A stretch of DNA of 64,000 nucleotides, taken from assembly GCA_903921205.1 (NCBI GenBank), contig CAIXPF010000095.1, forward strand, positions 1-64,000. The letters run 5' to 3'. Position numbers and translations under genes: made by a program. Positions within the stretch are counted from its first letter, which is position 1, and each line of letters opens with the position of its first letter. This document shows, piece after piece, positions 44,161 through 53,413 of this stretch. Source of the stretch: an uncultured Acidimicrobiia bacterium (lineage in GTDB: Bacteria; Actinomycetota; Acidimicrobiia; Acidimicrobiales; CAIXPF01). The notes under the pieces are model-generated. The model worked only from the letters and a program-made list of their open reading frames with translations, made no database searches and was not told where the DNA came from.

Positions 44161-44292
44161 GGTTCAGGTCTACCGCATGGTCGGAGCCGTTTCGACCGAA
44201 ATGGCGCCAGTAGGCTCGCAGGCCGTGCGTGTCCGGCCCACAGATCTGCACCGGGTCCTGAGCGAGCCGGGCGACGATCGCACCCGGCAGTC

Positions 44293-44829
44293 ATGACCGT
44301 CCACCTCTTCGGCGACGGGCTGATCCTGCGGCCGCCGCACCGCAACGACACCGCTGCGATGGTCAGCGCCGTGCGCGAGTCCCAGCCGGAGATCGGCCGG
44401 TTCCTGATCTGGGCGACGGCGGACTACGGCGCGACCGATGCCGACCAGTGGTGCCGGGCGGTCGACAACCCCGACAACGGCTATCCCCTGCACGTGTTCG
44501 ACGAGCACGGCAGCCTGCTCGGCGGGGTCGGCCTGCATGCCGCAGATCAACGCAACGGCAAGATCGAGCTCGGCTACTGGACCCGCTCCTCCGCCCGGGG
44601 CCGTGGCGTGGCGGTGCGGGCCACCCGCCTGCTGGCCAACCGGGCCTTCGACGTCATGGGTTTCCAGCGGATCGAGCTGATCGTCGCCACCGACAACGTG
44701 GCCTCCCAGCGGGTGGCGGACAAGCTCGGCGCACGACGCGAAGGGCTGCTGCACGATCGCCTGAAGCTGCGCCACGGCCTGGTCGACGCCTGGCTCTATG
44801 CCCTGCTCAAACGGGATCTTCGTGGATAA
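44293..44829 (+). CDS. RimJ/RimL-type GNAT acetyltransferase
   Basis: This protein is about 178 residues, from ATG 44293. Single GNAT domain: start LFGDGLILRPPHRNDTAAMV, KIELGYWTRSSARGRGVAVR (acetyl-CoA loop) and RIELIVATDNVASQRVADKLGARREGLL. The pattern is that of RimJ/RimL N-terminal or metabolite acetyltransferases. It is divergent from the split-barrel gene with a 132-bp spacer. Substrate unknown. Confidence 0.88.
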   Translation: MTVHLFGDGLILRPPHRNDTAAMVSAVRESQPEIGRFLIWATADYGATDADQWCRAVDNPDNGYPLHVFDEHGSLLGGVGLHAADQRNGKIELGYWTRSSARGRGVAVRATRLLANRAFDVMGFQRIELIVATDNVASQRVADKLGARREGLLHDRLKLRHGLVDAWLYALLKRDLRG

Positions 44830-44871
44830 CGGTTGCCGACGGCCTCTGACCTGTGCCAGGGTTTTCCCACG

Positions 44872-46050
44872 ATGAGTGGTCTACCCCGCGAGTCGGGCCC
44901 GTTCCGGTTCCGTCTCCGTCCCGTGGCTGCGGCCCTCGTAGCGATGGCGCTGTTGGTCGCCGGGTCGCTCGGCATCAACGCCGTCGGCGCCCAGAGCATC
45001 GATGATGCTCGCGCCGAGGCCGAGGCCCTCGCCGCCGATCTGGCGAGCACCCAGGAGCGCCTGATCGAGCTCGCGGAGGAATACAACCGGGCCACCGCCG
45101 ACCTCGAAACGGCAAAGGTCCAGGTCGCCGCGGCCCAGAAGCAACTCGAGGCCAACCAGGCCGTGCTCGACCGGACCAGGGCCCAGCTGCGCGACTATGC
45201 CCTGCAGGCCTACGTGTCCGGCGGCGGCGAGCGGGAGCTCGACGGCTTCTTCGGTGCCGATGCCAACACCGTCGACCAGCGGCTGAACTACATCAAGACC
45301 GCAGCCGGCAACAAGAAGCAACTGCTCGACGACGTGGCCGAGGCCAGCAAGCGGGTCGACAGGCAACTGGCGCAGATGCAGCTGGCCCAGAAGGCCGCCG
45401 AGGCCGAGCAGGCCCGCATCGACCGGGCCCAGGCCGAGGCCGGCCAGCTCGAGGCCGAGACCGCCGACCTGCTCGAGCAGGCCAACGGACGCCTCGCCAC
45501 CCTGGTGGCCGAGGCCGAGGCCCGCCGCGAGGCTCAGGAACGCGAAGCCGCCCTCGCTGCGGCTCGCGCTGCGCAGATTCAGGTCCAGGTCCAGAGCGAG
45601 AACACCACCTCCGCAGGCTCGTCCGGTGGCGGCAGCGGTTCCGGCGGCACCACCCCGCCGCCACCCGTGGTGTACACCCCGCCCCCCGGCCTGCGAGCCG
45701 AGGCAGCCATCGCGGTGCAGGCGGCGATGAGCCAGATAGGCGTCCCCTACGTGTTCGGCGGGGCCAGCCCCTCGGCGGGGTTCGACTGTTCGGGCCTGAT
45801 GTACTGGGCCTACGCCCAGGCCGGCGTCAGCATCTCCCGCCCGGCCGACTATCAGCGCGACGACTCGGTGCGCATCAGCTACGAGGATCTCCAGCCCGGC
45901 GACCTGGTGTTCTACGGCGAACCGCCGAGCCATGTCGGCATGTACATCGGCAACGACGAGATCGTGAACGCGCCGCGGACCGGCGAGGTGGTCAGCGTCA
46001 AGAACATGTTCTACTCGAGCAAGCCGATGACCTACGGACGGATCGTCTGA
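44872..46050 (+). CDS. Exported NlpC/P60 peptidoglycan hydrolase with coiled coil
   Basis: This protein is about 392 residues, from ATG 44872. It has a signal peptide or anchor (VAAALVAMALLVAGSLG, then VGAQS), a long Ala/Glu/Gln-rich coiled coil (about residues 40-250), a Ser/Gly linker (about 255-275) and a C-terminal NlpC/P60 domain. The domain has GVPYVFGGASPSAGFDCSGL (catalytic Cys), HVGMYIGNDEIVNAP (catalytic His) and a polar third residue downstream. This is the RipA/RipC or CwlO-like layout. It cuts D-Glu-mDAP bonds during cell growth or division, and the coiled coil usually takes a regulatory partner such as FtsEX. Confidence 0.92.
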   Translation: MSGLPRESGPFRFRLRPVAAALVAMALLVAGSLGINAVGAQSIDDARAEAEALAADLASTQERLIELAEEYNRATADLETAKVQVAAAQKQLEANQAVLDRTRAQLRDYALQAYVSGGGERELDGFFGADANTVDQRLNYIKTAAGNKKQLLDDVAEASKRVDRQLAQMQLAQKAAEAEQARIDRAQAEAGQLEAETADLLEQANGRLATLVAEAEARREAQEREAALAAARAAQIQVQVQSENTTSAGSSGGGSGSGGTTPPPPVVYTPPPGLRAEAAIAVQAAMSQIGVPYVFGGASPSAGFDCSGLMYWAYAQAGVSISRPADYQRDDSVRISYEDLQPGDLVFYGEPPSHVGMYIGNDEIVNAPRTGEVVSVKNMFYSSKPMTYGRIV

Positions 46051-46159
46051 GCGGTTCACCGAGGCAGCCGCCATGCACGGTTGCCACACGGCCCTTTACC
46101 CGGGAACCCGGGCTGCCGATACCGACAGGGAAGGTTTATCCCCTGTGGAGGCAACCACC

Positions 46160-46624
46160 ATGCGCCGTCAGCTCTTCGCCCTCACCCTTTCCGGCCTGCT
46201 GATCCTCGGTGCCTGCAGCAGCGATGACACCTCGTCGGACGCAGCCAAGGACACCGCTCACAACAGCGCCGCCGGCATGAGCGGCACCGGCCCCGTCGCC
46301 GAGGCCACGACGTGTGCCGAGCTGACCAAGGCCGCCGAGCCGGTCTTCACCAAGCTGTTCCAGAGCCTCGTGGACGACGCCCAGATGCTCACGGCCGAGC
46401 AGCTCGCCGCTGCGGCCAAGGACGTCGAGTCCTCCAAGCTGTTCACCGACTTCGAGGCCCGCCTGCAGGTCGACGGCACCGCCATCGAGGACAAGGCACA
46501 GGCACTCCAGTGCAGCCAGGACGATGCCAAGGCCGCCATGTGCGCTGCGGTCGACGGGGTCGACGGCAAGGGGAACCTCCTCGCCGAGTCGATGATCTCC
46601 GGCATGACCGCCGAGTGCTCCTGA
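46160..46624 (+). CDS. Small lipoprotein
   Basis: This lipoprotein is about 154 residues. ATG 46160 follows a GGAGG ribosome site. Lipobox LLILGACSS gives lipidation near residue 19. The mature part has an acidic polar linker, then a helical region (CAELTKAAEPVFTKLFQSLV...) with four further Cys residues that could form two disulfides. I do not recognise the family. It follows the NlpC/P60 gene by 109 bp; a CCCGGGAACCCGGG-type inverted repeat (46099-46112) in the spacer may end that transcript. Confidence 0.75.
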   Translation: MRRQLFALTLSGLLILGACSSDDTSSDAAKDTAHNSAAGMSGTGPVAEATTCAELTKAAEPVFTKLFQSLVDDAQMLTAEQLAAAAKDVESSKLFTDFEARLQVDGTAIEDKAQALQCSQDDAKAAMCAAVDGVDGKGNLLAESMISGMTAECS

Positions 46625-46630
46625 TCTCGC

Positions 46631-47182
46631 TCAGCCCGCATCCAACCTGAGCAGGCCGATCACGCTCATCGCATCGCGTATCCGGCCATCGCGAGCCATC
46701 GCCACCGCGTCGGCCAGCGGCAGCCGCCACACGGTGATCGCCTCGGTGTCCTCTGGTTCGGGCTCGCCCTGGTGCAACCCCCGGGCCACGAACAGGTACG
46801 CCTTCTCGTCGGACACCGAGTTCGACAACTGCAGATCGCCGAGGAGCAGCTCGACGACCTCGGCCACCAACCCGGTCTCCTCCCGCAGCTCTCGACGGGC
46901 GCAGTCCTCGAGGCCCTCCCCAGCGGGGCATCCGCCCTCGGGGATCTCCCACTCGTAGCACCGGTGTGGATAGCGGTACTGGCCGACCAGCCAGGTGTAG
47001 CCCTCCTCGTCGACGGGGATGACGCCCACCGCCCGGTTGCGGAACTCCACGACCCCGTAGATGCCGGGTCCGCCGCGGGGGTTGAGCACCCGGTCTTCGC
47101 GCACCCGGATCCAGGGGTTGGCGTACACCTCGGTGCTCGACAGCGTCGTCCACGGGTTCGGAGAAGACGATGTCCCGGTCAC
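46631..47182 (-). CDS. Nudix hydrolase, ADP-ribose pyrophosphatase-like
   Basis: This 183-residue Nudix enzyme has box GGCPAGEGLEDCARRELREE followed by TGL, complete. Preceding YANPWIRVREDRVLNPRG and YRYPHRCYEWEIPEGG are the dimer and substrate segments of ADP-ribose pyrophosphatases (NudF type). It probably hydrolyses ADP-ribose or other nucleoside diphosphate sugars. GTG start, with TAACCT about 9 nt upstream. It lies just downstream of the fasciclin gene, on the opposite side of a 78-bp spacer. Confidence 0.87.
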   Translation of the reverse strand: MTGTSSSPNPWTTLSSTEVYANPWIRVREDRVLNPRGGPGIYGVVEFRNRAVGVIPVDEEGYTWLVGQYRYPHRCYEWEIPEGGCPAGEGLEDCARRELREETGLVAEVVELLLGDLQLSNSVSDEKAYLFVARGLHQGEPEPEDTEAITVWRLPLADAVAMARDGRIRDAMSVIGLLRLDAG

Positions 47183-47260
47183 GCACCGACGAGGTTACGT
47201 CGGGCGTGCCGGGACGTCATCTCCTGGCTGGTTCCCCGTGGTTGGCCCGGGGTGGGCGGA

Positions 47261-47863
47261 TCAGGACGGGATGAGCACCGCGTCGATCACGTGGATGGTG
47301 CCGTTGCTGGTCTTGATGTCGGTCTTGATCACCTTCACCTTGTCGTTCAGCAGCACGGTGGAGCCGTCGACCTTGATGGTGACCGGCTTGCCCGCCACCG
47401 TGTCGGCCTTGGTGAGCTTCACGACGTCGGCGGCCTTCACGTCACCGGCGACCACGTGGTACTTCAGGATCTCCTGCAGCTTGGCCTTGTTCTCGGGCTT
47501 GAGCAGGCTGTCGAGCGTGCCCGCCGGCAGCGCGGCGAAGGCGGCGTCGGTGGGGGCGAACACGGTGAAGGGCCCCTTGCCCTTGAGCGTGTCGACGAGG
47601 TCGGCGGCCTTCAGCGCCGCAGCGAGGGTCTTGAAGTCACCGGCGGCCACGGCCGTGTCCACGATGTCCTTCAGCCCGGCATTGGCTGCGGTCGTCGCCG
47701 GCGCAGTGGTGGCCGGCATCTCCGCCGCCTTGGTGGTGGCGGGCATCTCGGCCGCCTTGGTGGTGGCCGTTTCCTCCTCGGCGGCGTCGTCGCTGCCTCC
47801 GCAGGCGGCGAGGAGCAACGACGCCCCGAGCAGGGGGGCGAGCAGGCGACGGGTGCGAACCAT
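47261..47863 (-). CDS. Fasciclin-domain lipoprotein (MPT70/MPT83-like)
   Basis: This protein is about 200 residues, from ATG 47863 with a GGAGG site. Lipobox SLLLAACGG; then a Thr/Ala/Glu linker with two KAAEMPATT repeats. One fasciclin domain follows (about 75-200) with [48 protein letters not shown] and the final [13 protein letters not shown]. Fasciclin domains mediate adhesion or surface interactions. It lies behind an ECF-type promoter matching that of the adjacent sigma gene, and so is the presumed target of that sigma factor, as MPT70/83 are of SigK. Confidence 0.93.
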   Translation of the reverse strand: MVRTRRLLAPLLGASLLLAACGGSDDAAEEETATTKAAEMPATTKAAEMPATTAPATTAANAGLKDIVDTAVAAGDFKTLAAALKAADLVDTLKGKGPFTVFAPTDAAFAALPAGTLDSLLKPENKAKLQEILKYHVVAGDVKAADVVKLTKADTVAGKPVTIKVDGSTVLLNDKVKVIKTDIKTSNGTIHVIDAVLIPS

Positions 47864-47915
47864 GGGAATCCTCCGGGTGATCGTGCCGAGGGGTCGGCAG
47901 CAGGTCATCGCCGGT

Positions 47916-47945
47916 ACTTCGCTCCCATCACCCGACCTGGATGCA
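47916..47945 (-). promoter_or_regulatory. ECF (SigK-like) promoter of the fasciclin gene
   Basis: Minus strand: TGCATCC (47945-47939), 17-nt spacer, CGAAGT (47921-47916). The same TGCATCC-N17-CGAA is found before the sigma gene. The mycobacterial SigK promoter as I recall it (CCATCC, about 17 nt, CCGAATC) is similar. The predicted leader to ATG 47863 is about 45 nt. Confidence 0.7.
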
Positions 47946-47974
47946 GGGCGACCGAGAAATCTTCCGTCAACCGC

Positions 47975-48718
47975 TCACAGCGGCATCGTGCCCCGCAGCA
48001 CCGAGCGGCCCGAGTGGGTGGGCACACCGTCTGCAGGCTCGATGCTCACGTCGACCACGCGGTACACCGTCGGGTCGATGCCCCGCGGGATCGCGAGCCT
48101 GCCGGAACCGTCGACCGCACCGAGGGACACCATGCGTTACAGGTTCGAGGCGGGATCGATCAACCACACCTCGGCGTAACTGCCCTCCGGCAACGGGTCG
48201 AGCTGCTGGTCGAGCCGGAGGTAGGTGCGACCATCGGCCGACCGCACCAGACGAGCCTCGCCGGAGCCGCTGCCCTCGAGCGGCTGCAGGGCGACCTCGG
48301 CCACCACCTGCGACCCACCCGTCCGGTTGGTCAGCAATGCCGCACCGACCGCGATCACCGCCACCAGCGACGCCGCCGCGAGCACCAGACCCCGCCACGA
48401 TCGGCCCGGCCGCGGCGGACGCTGCATCAGCGGCAGGATCGTCGCCCCGCCGCCGGTCGCCGGTGGCTGCGCGACGGTGTCGGGCTCGGGCTCGGCACCC
48501 GGGCCGGGGATGACGCCGGCGAGGCCGAGCTCGGCGGCGACCCGCTCCCAGATCTGGGTCGGCGGAGCCGGCAGCTCCTCATCGGTTCGCGCGCCGGCCG
48601 CCTGCGCCGCACGGCCGAGGCGCAGCAGTACCCGCTCGTCGTCGCTCGTGGGCTCCGGCGTGAGCGGCTCCCCGCGCAGCAGCCGGAGGAGCCGGTCATC
48701 AGGGTCGATCGGCAGCAT
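47975..48718 (-). pseudogene. RskA-like anti-sigma factor interrupted by an in-frame TAA
   Basis: From ATG 48718 the frame runs 193 codons and stops at TAA (48139-48137). The same frame continues for another 53 codons to TGA (47977-47975) with clear family sequence: MVSLGAVDGSGRLAIPRGID, then YRVVDVSIEPADGVPTHSG. These are the conserved end of the anti-sigma-K (RskA) domain. Upstream parts are a cytoplasmic sigma-binding region (1-105), a membrane segment (GLVLAAASLVAVIAVGAAL, about 110-128) and an extracytoplasmic domain with SYAEVWLIDPASNL just before the TAA. The product therefore lacks its last quarter unless the stop is read through or is a sequencing error. An ATG two codons after the TAA could restart translation. 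It overlaps the sigma gene by 20 bp. Confidence 0.8.
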
Positions 48719-49355
48719 CGAATCCCTCCAGATAACGGCGTAGGCGGTCGAGACCCCGGCGGATGTCGCTCTTCACGGTACCGAGTGGCAGCCCGGTCCG
48801 CTCGGCGATCTCCTGGTGGGTGGCATCGGAGTAGAACGCCAACTCGAGCACGGAGCGGGGCCGGGGATCCAGTTGACGCAAGGCTTCGGCAAGCAAGAGA
48901 CGTTCGGCCGTCAGGGCGGTGGTATCGGCGAGGTCGCCCCCGGCGCCGGACTGCTCCGCCGCGGCGCGTGCACGCCCGGCGCGTTCCCGGGCACGGAGGT
49001 GGTCGATGCACTTGAACCGGGCGATGCCCACCAACCAGCCGGCCAGCGACCCCCGCTCCCGGTGGTATCCGGACCGGCCGCGCCAGGCCGCCACCCAGAC
49101 GTCCTGGCTGACGTCGGCGGCGTCGTCCTCGCCCACGGTGCGGCAGCACAGGCGGTAGACCAACGGACCGAAGCGCTGGTAGGCCTGCTGCAGGCTGTCC
49201 TCGTATCCGGCCGCGAAACGCTGCTCGAGGAGCGTCAGCTGCGCCTCGTCCTCGGGCGGGGTCACGTGGTCACCGTAGCCGACCCAGATCATCTGGTGGA
49301 CGCGGCCCGGCGAGCGGCGGCGCACCATCAGATCGGTGGCCCCGACAGCGCTCAT
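48699..49355 (-). CDS. ECF sigma factor, SigK-like
   Basis: This 218-residue sigma-70-family factor has region 2 with YRLCCRTVGEDDAADVSQDVWVAAWR and GIARFKCIDHLRARERA. Region 4 has LDPRPRSVLELAFYSDATHQ and EIAERTGLPLGTVKSDIRRGLDRLR. It lacks the extra domains of large ECF types. ATG 49355 fits the promoter 40 bp upstream; ATG 49292 is possible. Its anti-sigma partner overlaps its 3' end and the fasciclin gene follows, the same order and direction as a sigK-rskA-fasciclin module. The matching promoter before it suggests autoregulation. Confidence 0.9.
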   Translation of the reverse strand: MSAVGATDLMVRRRSPGRVHQMIWVGYGDHVTPPEDEAQLTLLEQRFAAGYEDSLQQAYQRFGPLVYRLCCRTVGEDDAADVSQDVWVAAWRGRSGYHRERGSLAGWLVGIARFKCIDHLRARERAGRARAAAEQSGAGGDLADTTALTAERLLLAEALRQLDPRPRSVLELAFYSDATHQEIAERTGLPLGTVKSDIRRGLDRLRRYLEGFDAADRP

Positions 49356-49393
49356 GGCGACGGGACCCGGGGGCGAACGCTCTCCACGCCGGA

Positions 49394-49423
49394 GTTTCGC
49401 TCACCGCGTGCCGTTTGGATGCA
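49394..49423 (-). promoter_or_regulatory. ECF (SigK-like) autoregulatory promoter of the sigma gene
   Basis: Minus strand: TGCATCC (49423-49417), 17-nt spacer, CGAAAC (49399-49394). The seven -35 bases, spacer length, final GAG of the spacer and CGAA of the -10 are identical to the fasciclin promoter. Confidence 0.7.
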
Positions 49424-49471
49424 CCCGGCCCGACGCGGTTGCGGCCATCGCCGCCGGGCCGGTGCCGTCGG

Positions 49472-52400
49472 CTAGCCGGTGGCGGCGACGGTGATGGTGA
49501 AGCTGACCGGGAGCTCTTCCAACGTGCCCGGCACCGCCTGTGCTCCGTCGGCGAAGGACACGGTCGAGGCCAACACCGCGTCGGCCACCGTCGTGCGGTG
49601 CGCCTCGATGGCGCCGCGCACCGTCTCGGGCAGCTCGACGACGAGATCGATACGGTCGGTGACCGCCAGGTCGGCGTCCTTGCGGGCCTGCTGGACCAGG
49701 CGGATCAGGTCGCGCGCCGTGCCCTCGGCGCGCAGGTCGTCGGTCAGCTCCACGTCGAGGTTGACCACCGCGTCGTTGCCGCGCAGTGCTGCGGTGGCGG
49801 CACCCTCGGGTGCGGTCAACGCCAGGTCGAACTCGCCCGACACCAGCGTGTGACCAGCCACCACCACGGTGCCGTCGTCGTTGGCCTGCCACTGTCCGTC
49901 CTTGGCGGCCTTGATGACGGTCTGGACGTCCTTGCCGAGCTTGGGGCCGAGCACCCGGCCGTTGGGACGCAGGACGAACTGTCCGAAGGCCTCGAGGTCG
50001 CCGGAGAATTCCACGTGCTTGACGTTGAGCTCGTCGGCGATCAGCTCGGTGTAGGCGGCCAGCTCGTCGGTGTCGCGGCCGGCCACGGTGAGGCGGGCCA
50101 GCGGGAGGCGCACCCGCAGGTTGCGGGCCTCGCGCAACGACAGGGCGGCGGAGCAGACCTCGCGGACGCGGTCCATACGCCGCACGAGGTCGTCGTCGGC
50201 GGGCAGCAGGTCCGGCTGCGGCCAGTCGGTCAGGTGGACGGAGGCCTCACCGGTCAGGCCCCGGTAGACCTCCTCGGTGAGGAACGGCAGCAGCGGTGCC
50301 GCCACCCGGGTCAGGGTGTGCAGCACGGTGTAGAGCGTGTCGAAGGCGTCTCGGTCGACCTCGGCCCCCCAGAACCGTTCCCGCGAACGGCGGATGTACC
50401 AGTTGTTGAGAGCATCGAGGAACGACGCCACGTCGGCGCAGGCCCCGGCCAGGTCGTACTCGTCGAGCCGACGGGTCACCGAGTCGATCAGGGTCCGGGT
50501 CTTGGCCAGCACGTACCGGTCGAGCAGGTGCCCGGAATCGGTGCGCCATACCGCCTGGTACTGATCGACGTTCGCGTAGAGGGTGAAGAAGTACCAGGCG
50601 TTCCAGATCGGGTTGAGAACCAGGCGCACCACCTCGGAGATGCCCGAACCCTCCCGGTCGATGCGCAGGTCGAGCCCGCGCAGGATCGGCGAGGAGACCA
50701 GGAACCACCGCAGGGCGTCGGAGCCGATGGTCTCGAAGACCTCCTCCGGGTCGGGATAGTTACGCAGCCGCTTGGACAGCTTGCGGCCGTCCTCGTCGAG
50801 CACCACCCCGTGGCAGATGCAGTTCTTGAACGCCGGCCGGTCGAACAGCGCCACCGACAGCACGTGCATCGTGTAGAACCAGCCGCGGGTCTGGGCGATG
50901 TACTCGACGATGAAGTCGGCGGTGTGGTCGTCGACCCACTGCTTGTTCTCGAAGGGGTAGTGCGACTGGGCGAAGGGCATCGAACCCGACTCGAACCAGC
51001 AGTCGAGCACCTCGGGCACCCGCCGCATCATCGAGCGGCCGGTGGGGTCGTCGGGGTTGGGCCGGACCAGATCGTCGATGAAGGGCCGGTGCAGGTCGGT
51101 CACCGGCACACCGAAGTCGGCCTCGAGCTCGGCGATCGACCCGTACACGTCGATACGGGGGTAGGCGGGGTCGTCGCTGCGCCACACCGGGATGGGTGCA
51201 CCCCAGAAGCGGTTACGGGAGATCGACCAGTCGCGCGCACCCTCGAGCCACTTGCCGAACGCCCCGTCACGCACGTGGCCGGGAATCCAGTTGATCTCCT
51301 GGTTCAGCTCCACCAGCCGGTCGCGGAACGCCGTGACCTCGACGTACCAGCTCGACAGGGCCCGGTAGATGACGGGGGTGTCGGTCCGCCAGCAGTGCGG
51401 ATAGTTGTGGGTATAGCTGTCCGCCCGGACCAGCTTGCCCTCCTCCCGCAGCCGCCGGGTGATCGGGGTGTTCGCCTCGAACACGTTCATCCCGGCGAAG
51501 TCCGACACCTCCTCGGTGAAGCAGCCCTCGTCATCGACCGGCACCACCAGCTCGATGCCGTTGGCCTCGCACACCCGCTGGTCGTCCTCACCGAAGCCGG
51601 GGGCCATGTGGACGACGCCCACGCCCTCGCTGGTGTCGACGAAGTCGCCGGCCAGGATGCGGAACGAGCCCCGCTCCTTGTGCTCGGCGAAGTAGCCGAA
51701 CAGCGGCACGTAGGTACGCCCGACCAGCTCGGTGCCCTTGATGGTGCCCACCTGCTCGGCGTCGGCGAGCTCGCGCTCGTACTTGCCGACGGTCTCGGCA
51801 CCGAGCACGTAGTGGGTACCGTCGGCCTCGCGGTAGACGGCGTAGTCGAGGTCGGGCCCCACCGCCAGGGCCTGGTTCGACGGCAGGGTCCACGGGGTGG
51901 TCGTCCACGCCAGGACCTTCATCACACCGGGGTCGCCGGGACGGGGGTCGAGCGTGAACAGCACGGTCAGCGCCGGGTCCTGACGGGGCCGGGTGGCGTC
52001 GTCGAGACGGATCTCGAAGTTCGACAGCGGCGTCTGCGCGCCCCACGAGTAGGGCATGACGCGATGGGCCTCGTACACCAGGCCCTTGTCGTAGAGCTGC
52101 TTGAAGGCCCACATGACGCTCTCCATGTAGGAGACGTCCATGGTCTTGTAGTCGTCGTCGAAGTCGACCCAGCGGGCCTGGCGGGTGACGTAGTCGCGCC
52201 ATTGGTCGGTGTAGCGCAGGACCGAGGTGCGGCAGTGCTGGTTGAAGTTCTCGATGCCGAAGTCGATGATGTTGCGCCGGCCCGAGACGCCGAGCTCCTT
52301 CTCCGACTCCATCTCGGCCGGCAGGCCGTGGCAGTCCCAGCCGAAGCGTCGCTCGACCCGCTTGCCCCGCATGGCCTGGTAGCGGGGCACCACGTCCTTC

Positions 52401-52621
52401 ACGTACCCGGTGAGCAGGTGGCCGTAGTGGGGCAGTCCGTTGGCGAAGGGCGGGCCGTCGAAGAAGACGTACTGATCGTCCTCCGAGCGCTGCTCGACCG
52501 AGCGCTCGAAGGCGCCCTCCTGCTGCCAACGGGCCAGGACGGCGCGTTCGATGGCCGGGTAGTCGGCCCGGACGGGCACCTGCGGATACGGCGTGCCGGC
52601 GGAGGAAGAGGGGGCGTTCAT
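49472..52621 (-). CDS. ileS: Isoleucyl-tRNA synthetase
   Basis: This class I synthetase is about 1049 residues, from ATG 52621 (MNAPSSSAGTPYPQVPVRAD). The HIGH box is HYGH in PPFANGLPHYGHLLTGYVKD, the KMSKS loop is KLSKR and the editing domain lies between (about 200-400, with VHMAPGFGEDD). The PWTLPSNQALAV segment is typical of IleRS. The C-terminal anticodon-binding region and tail continue to residue 1049. The length and lack of a zinc-finger end fit the eukaryote-like type 2 IleRS, which is often less sensitive to mupirocin; that consequence is inference. TACGCT lies 10 nt before the ATG. Confidence 0.96.
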   Translation of the reverse strand: MNAPSSSAGTPYPQVPVRADYPAIERAVLARWQQEGAFERSVEQRSEDDQYVFFDGPPFANGLPHYGHLLTGYVKDVVPRYQAMRGKRVERRFGWDCHGLPAEMESEKELGVSGRRNIIDFGIENFNQHCRTSVLRYTDQWRDYVTRQARWVDFDDDYKTMDVSYMESVMWAFKQLYDKGLVYEAHRVMPYSWGAQTPLSNFEIRLDDATRPRQDPALTVLFTLDPRPGDPGVMKVLAWTTTPWTLPSNQALAVGPDLDYAVYREADGTHYVLGAETVGKYERELADAEQVGTIKGTELVGRTYVPLFGYFAEHKERGSFRILAGDFVDTSEGVGVVHMAPGFGEDDQRVCEANGIELVVPVDDEGCFTEEVSDFAGMNVFEANTPITRRLREEGKLVRADSYTHNYPHCWRTDTPVIYRALSSWYVEVTAFRDRLVELNQEINWIPGHVRDGAFGKWLEGARDWSISRNRFWGAPIPVWRSDDPAYPRIDVYGSIAELEADFGVPVTDLHRPFIDDLVRPNPDDPTGRSMMRRVPEVLDCWFESGSMPFAQSHYPFENKQWVDDHTADFIVEYIAQTRGWFYTMHVLSVALFDRPAFKNCICHGVVLDEDGRKLSKRLRNYPDPEEVFETIGSDALRWFLVSSPILRGLDLRIDREGSGISEVVRLVLNPIWNAWYFFTLYANVDQYQAVWRTDSGHLLDRYVLAKTRTLIDSVTRRLDEYDLAGACADVASFLDALNNWYIRRSRERFWGAEVDRDAFDTLYTVLHTLTRVAAPLLPFLTEEVYRGLTGEASVHLTDWPQPDLLPADDDLVRRMDRVREVCSAALSLREARNLRVRLPLARLTVAGRDTDELAAYTELIADELNVKHVEFSGDLEAFGQFVLRPNGRVLGPKLGKDVQTVIKAAKDGQWQANDDGTVVVAGHTLVSGEFDLALTAPEGAATAALRGNDAVVNLDVELTDDLRAEGTARDLIRLVQQARKDADLAVTDRIDLVVELPETVRGAIEAHRTTVADAVLASTVSFADGAQAVPGTLEELPVSFTITVAATG

Positions 52622-52715
52622 AGGCCCCGCCAGCGTAGTTGTGCCCGCCCCGTCCGCCACAGCAGGCGCCGGCCGGGCCGCGACCGGGGTCGGGGCGGAC
52701 CCGTCCGGCGGCGGC

Positions 52716-53372
52716 TCAGCCGCCGGTCAGCAGGCCGACCGGGCAGCTCACGCCGGTGCCGCCGAGCCCGCAATACCCGTTGGGGACCTTGTCGAGGTAC
52801 TGCTGGTGATAGTCCTCGGCGTAGTAGAAGGTCGGCGCCTCGGCGATCTCGGTGGTGACCGGGCCGAGGCGGTACTGGGCCAGGCGGGCCCCGAAGACCT
52901 CGGCCGAACGGCGGGCCGCCTCGAGCTGGGCCGCGGTGGTGGTGTAGATCGCCGAGCGGTACTGGGTGCCGATGTCGTTGCCCTGGCGCATGCCCTGGGT
53001 GGGGTCGTGGCTCTCCCAGAACACCGCCAGCAGCTGCTCGAAGGACACCTGCTCGGGGTCGTAGGCCACCAACACCGCCTCGGTGTGGCCGGTCATCCCC
53101 GAACACACCTCCTGGTAGGAGGCGTTCGGGGTATGTCCGCCCTGGTAGCCCACCGCCGTGGTGACGACCCCGTCGGTCTGCCAGAAGCAACGCTCGGCGC
53201 CCCAGAAACAGCCCATACCGAAGTAGGCGACCTGCACACCGTCGGCCCACGGCCCGGTCATCGACGTACCCAGCACCGTGTGCGCCGGTGCCACCGGCAT
53301 GGTCTGGGTCCGCCCGGGAAGGGCCTCCTCAACGGTGGGGATACGGAGCTTGGGGTGACCGAACAGCGCCAT
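52716..53372 (-). CDS. msrA: Peptide methionine-S-sulfoxide reductase MsrA
   Basis: This protein is about 218 residues, from ATG 53372. It reduces Met-S-sulfoxide in proteins. The catalytic motif GMGCFWGAE has a normal TGC cysteine, not TGA. Also seen are [42 protein letters not shown] and a C-terminal [14 protein letters not shown] with two resolving cysteines. An N-terminal 45-residue extension is present. It precedes the DNA glycosylase on the complementary strand with a 41-bp spacer; all are on the minus strand. Confidence 0.96.
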   Translation of the reverse strand: MALFGHPKLRIPTVEEALPGRTQTMPVAPAHTVLGTSMTGPWADGVQVAYFGMGCFWGAERCFWQTDGVVTTAVGYQGGHTPNASYQEVCSGMTGHTEAVLVAYDPEQVSFEQLLAVFWESHDPTQGMRQGNDIGTQYRSAIYTTTAAQLEAARRSAEVFGARLAQYRLGPVTTEIAEAPTFYYAEDYHQQYLDKVPNGYCGLGGTGVSCPVGLLTGG

Positions 53373-53413
53373 GACGATCGACCGTCCTTTCCAGGGGAGC
53401 GTGACGCCCAACA

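Noticed and set aside
48137-48139. TAA in the anti-sigma gene as a recoded codon
   Set aside because: TAA is not used for Sec or Pyl and no readthrough signal is evident; mutation or sequencing error is simpler.
49415-52858. Very long open frame (over 1100 codons) on the plus strand opposite ileS
   Set aside because: It is the antisense shadow of a high-GC synthetase gene; its translation is His/Arg/Gln/Val-rich with no domain, and ileS is certain.
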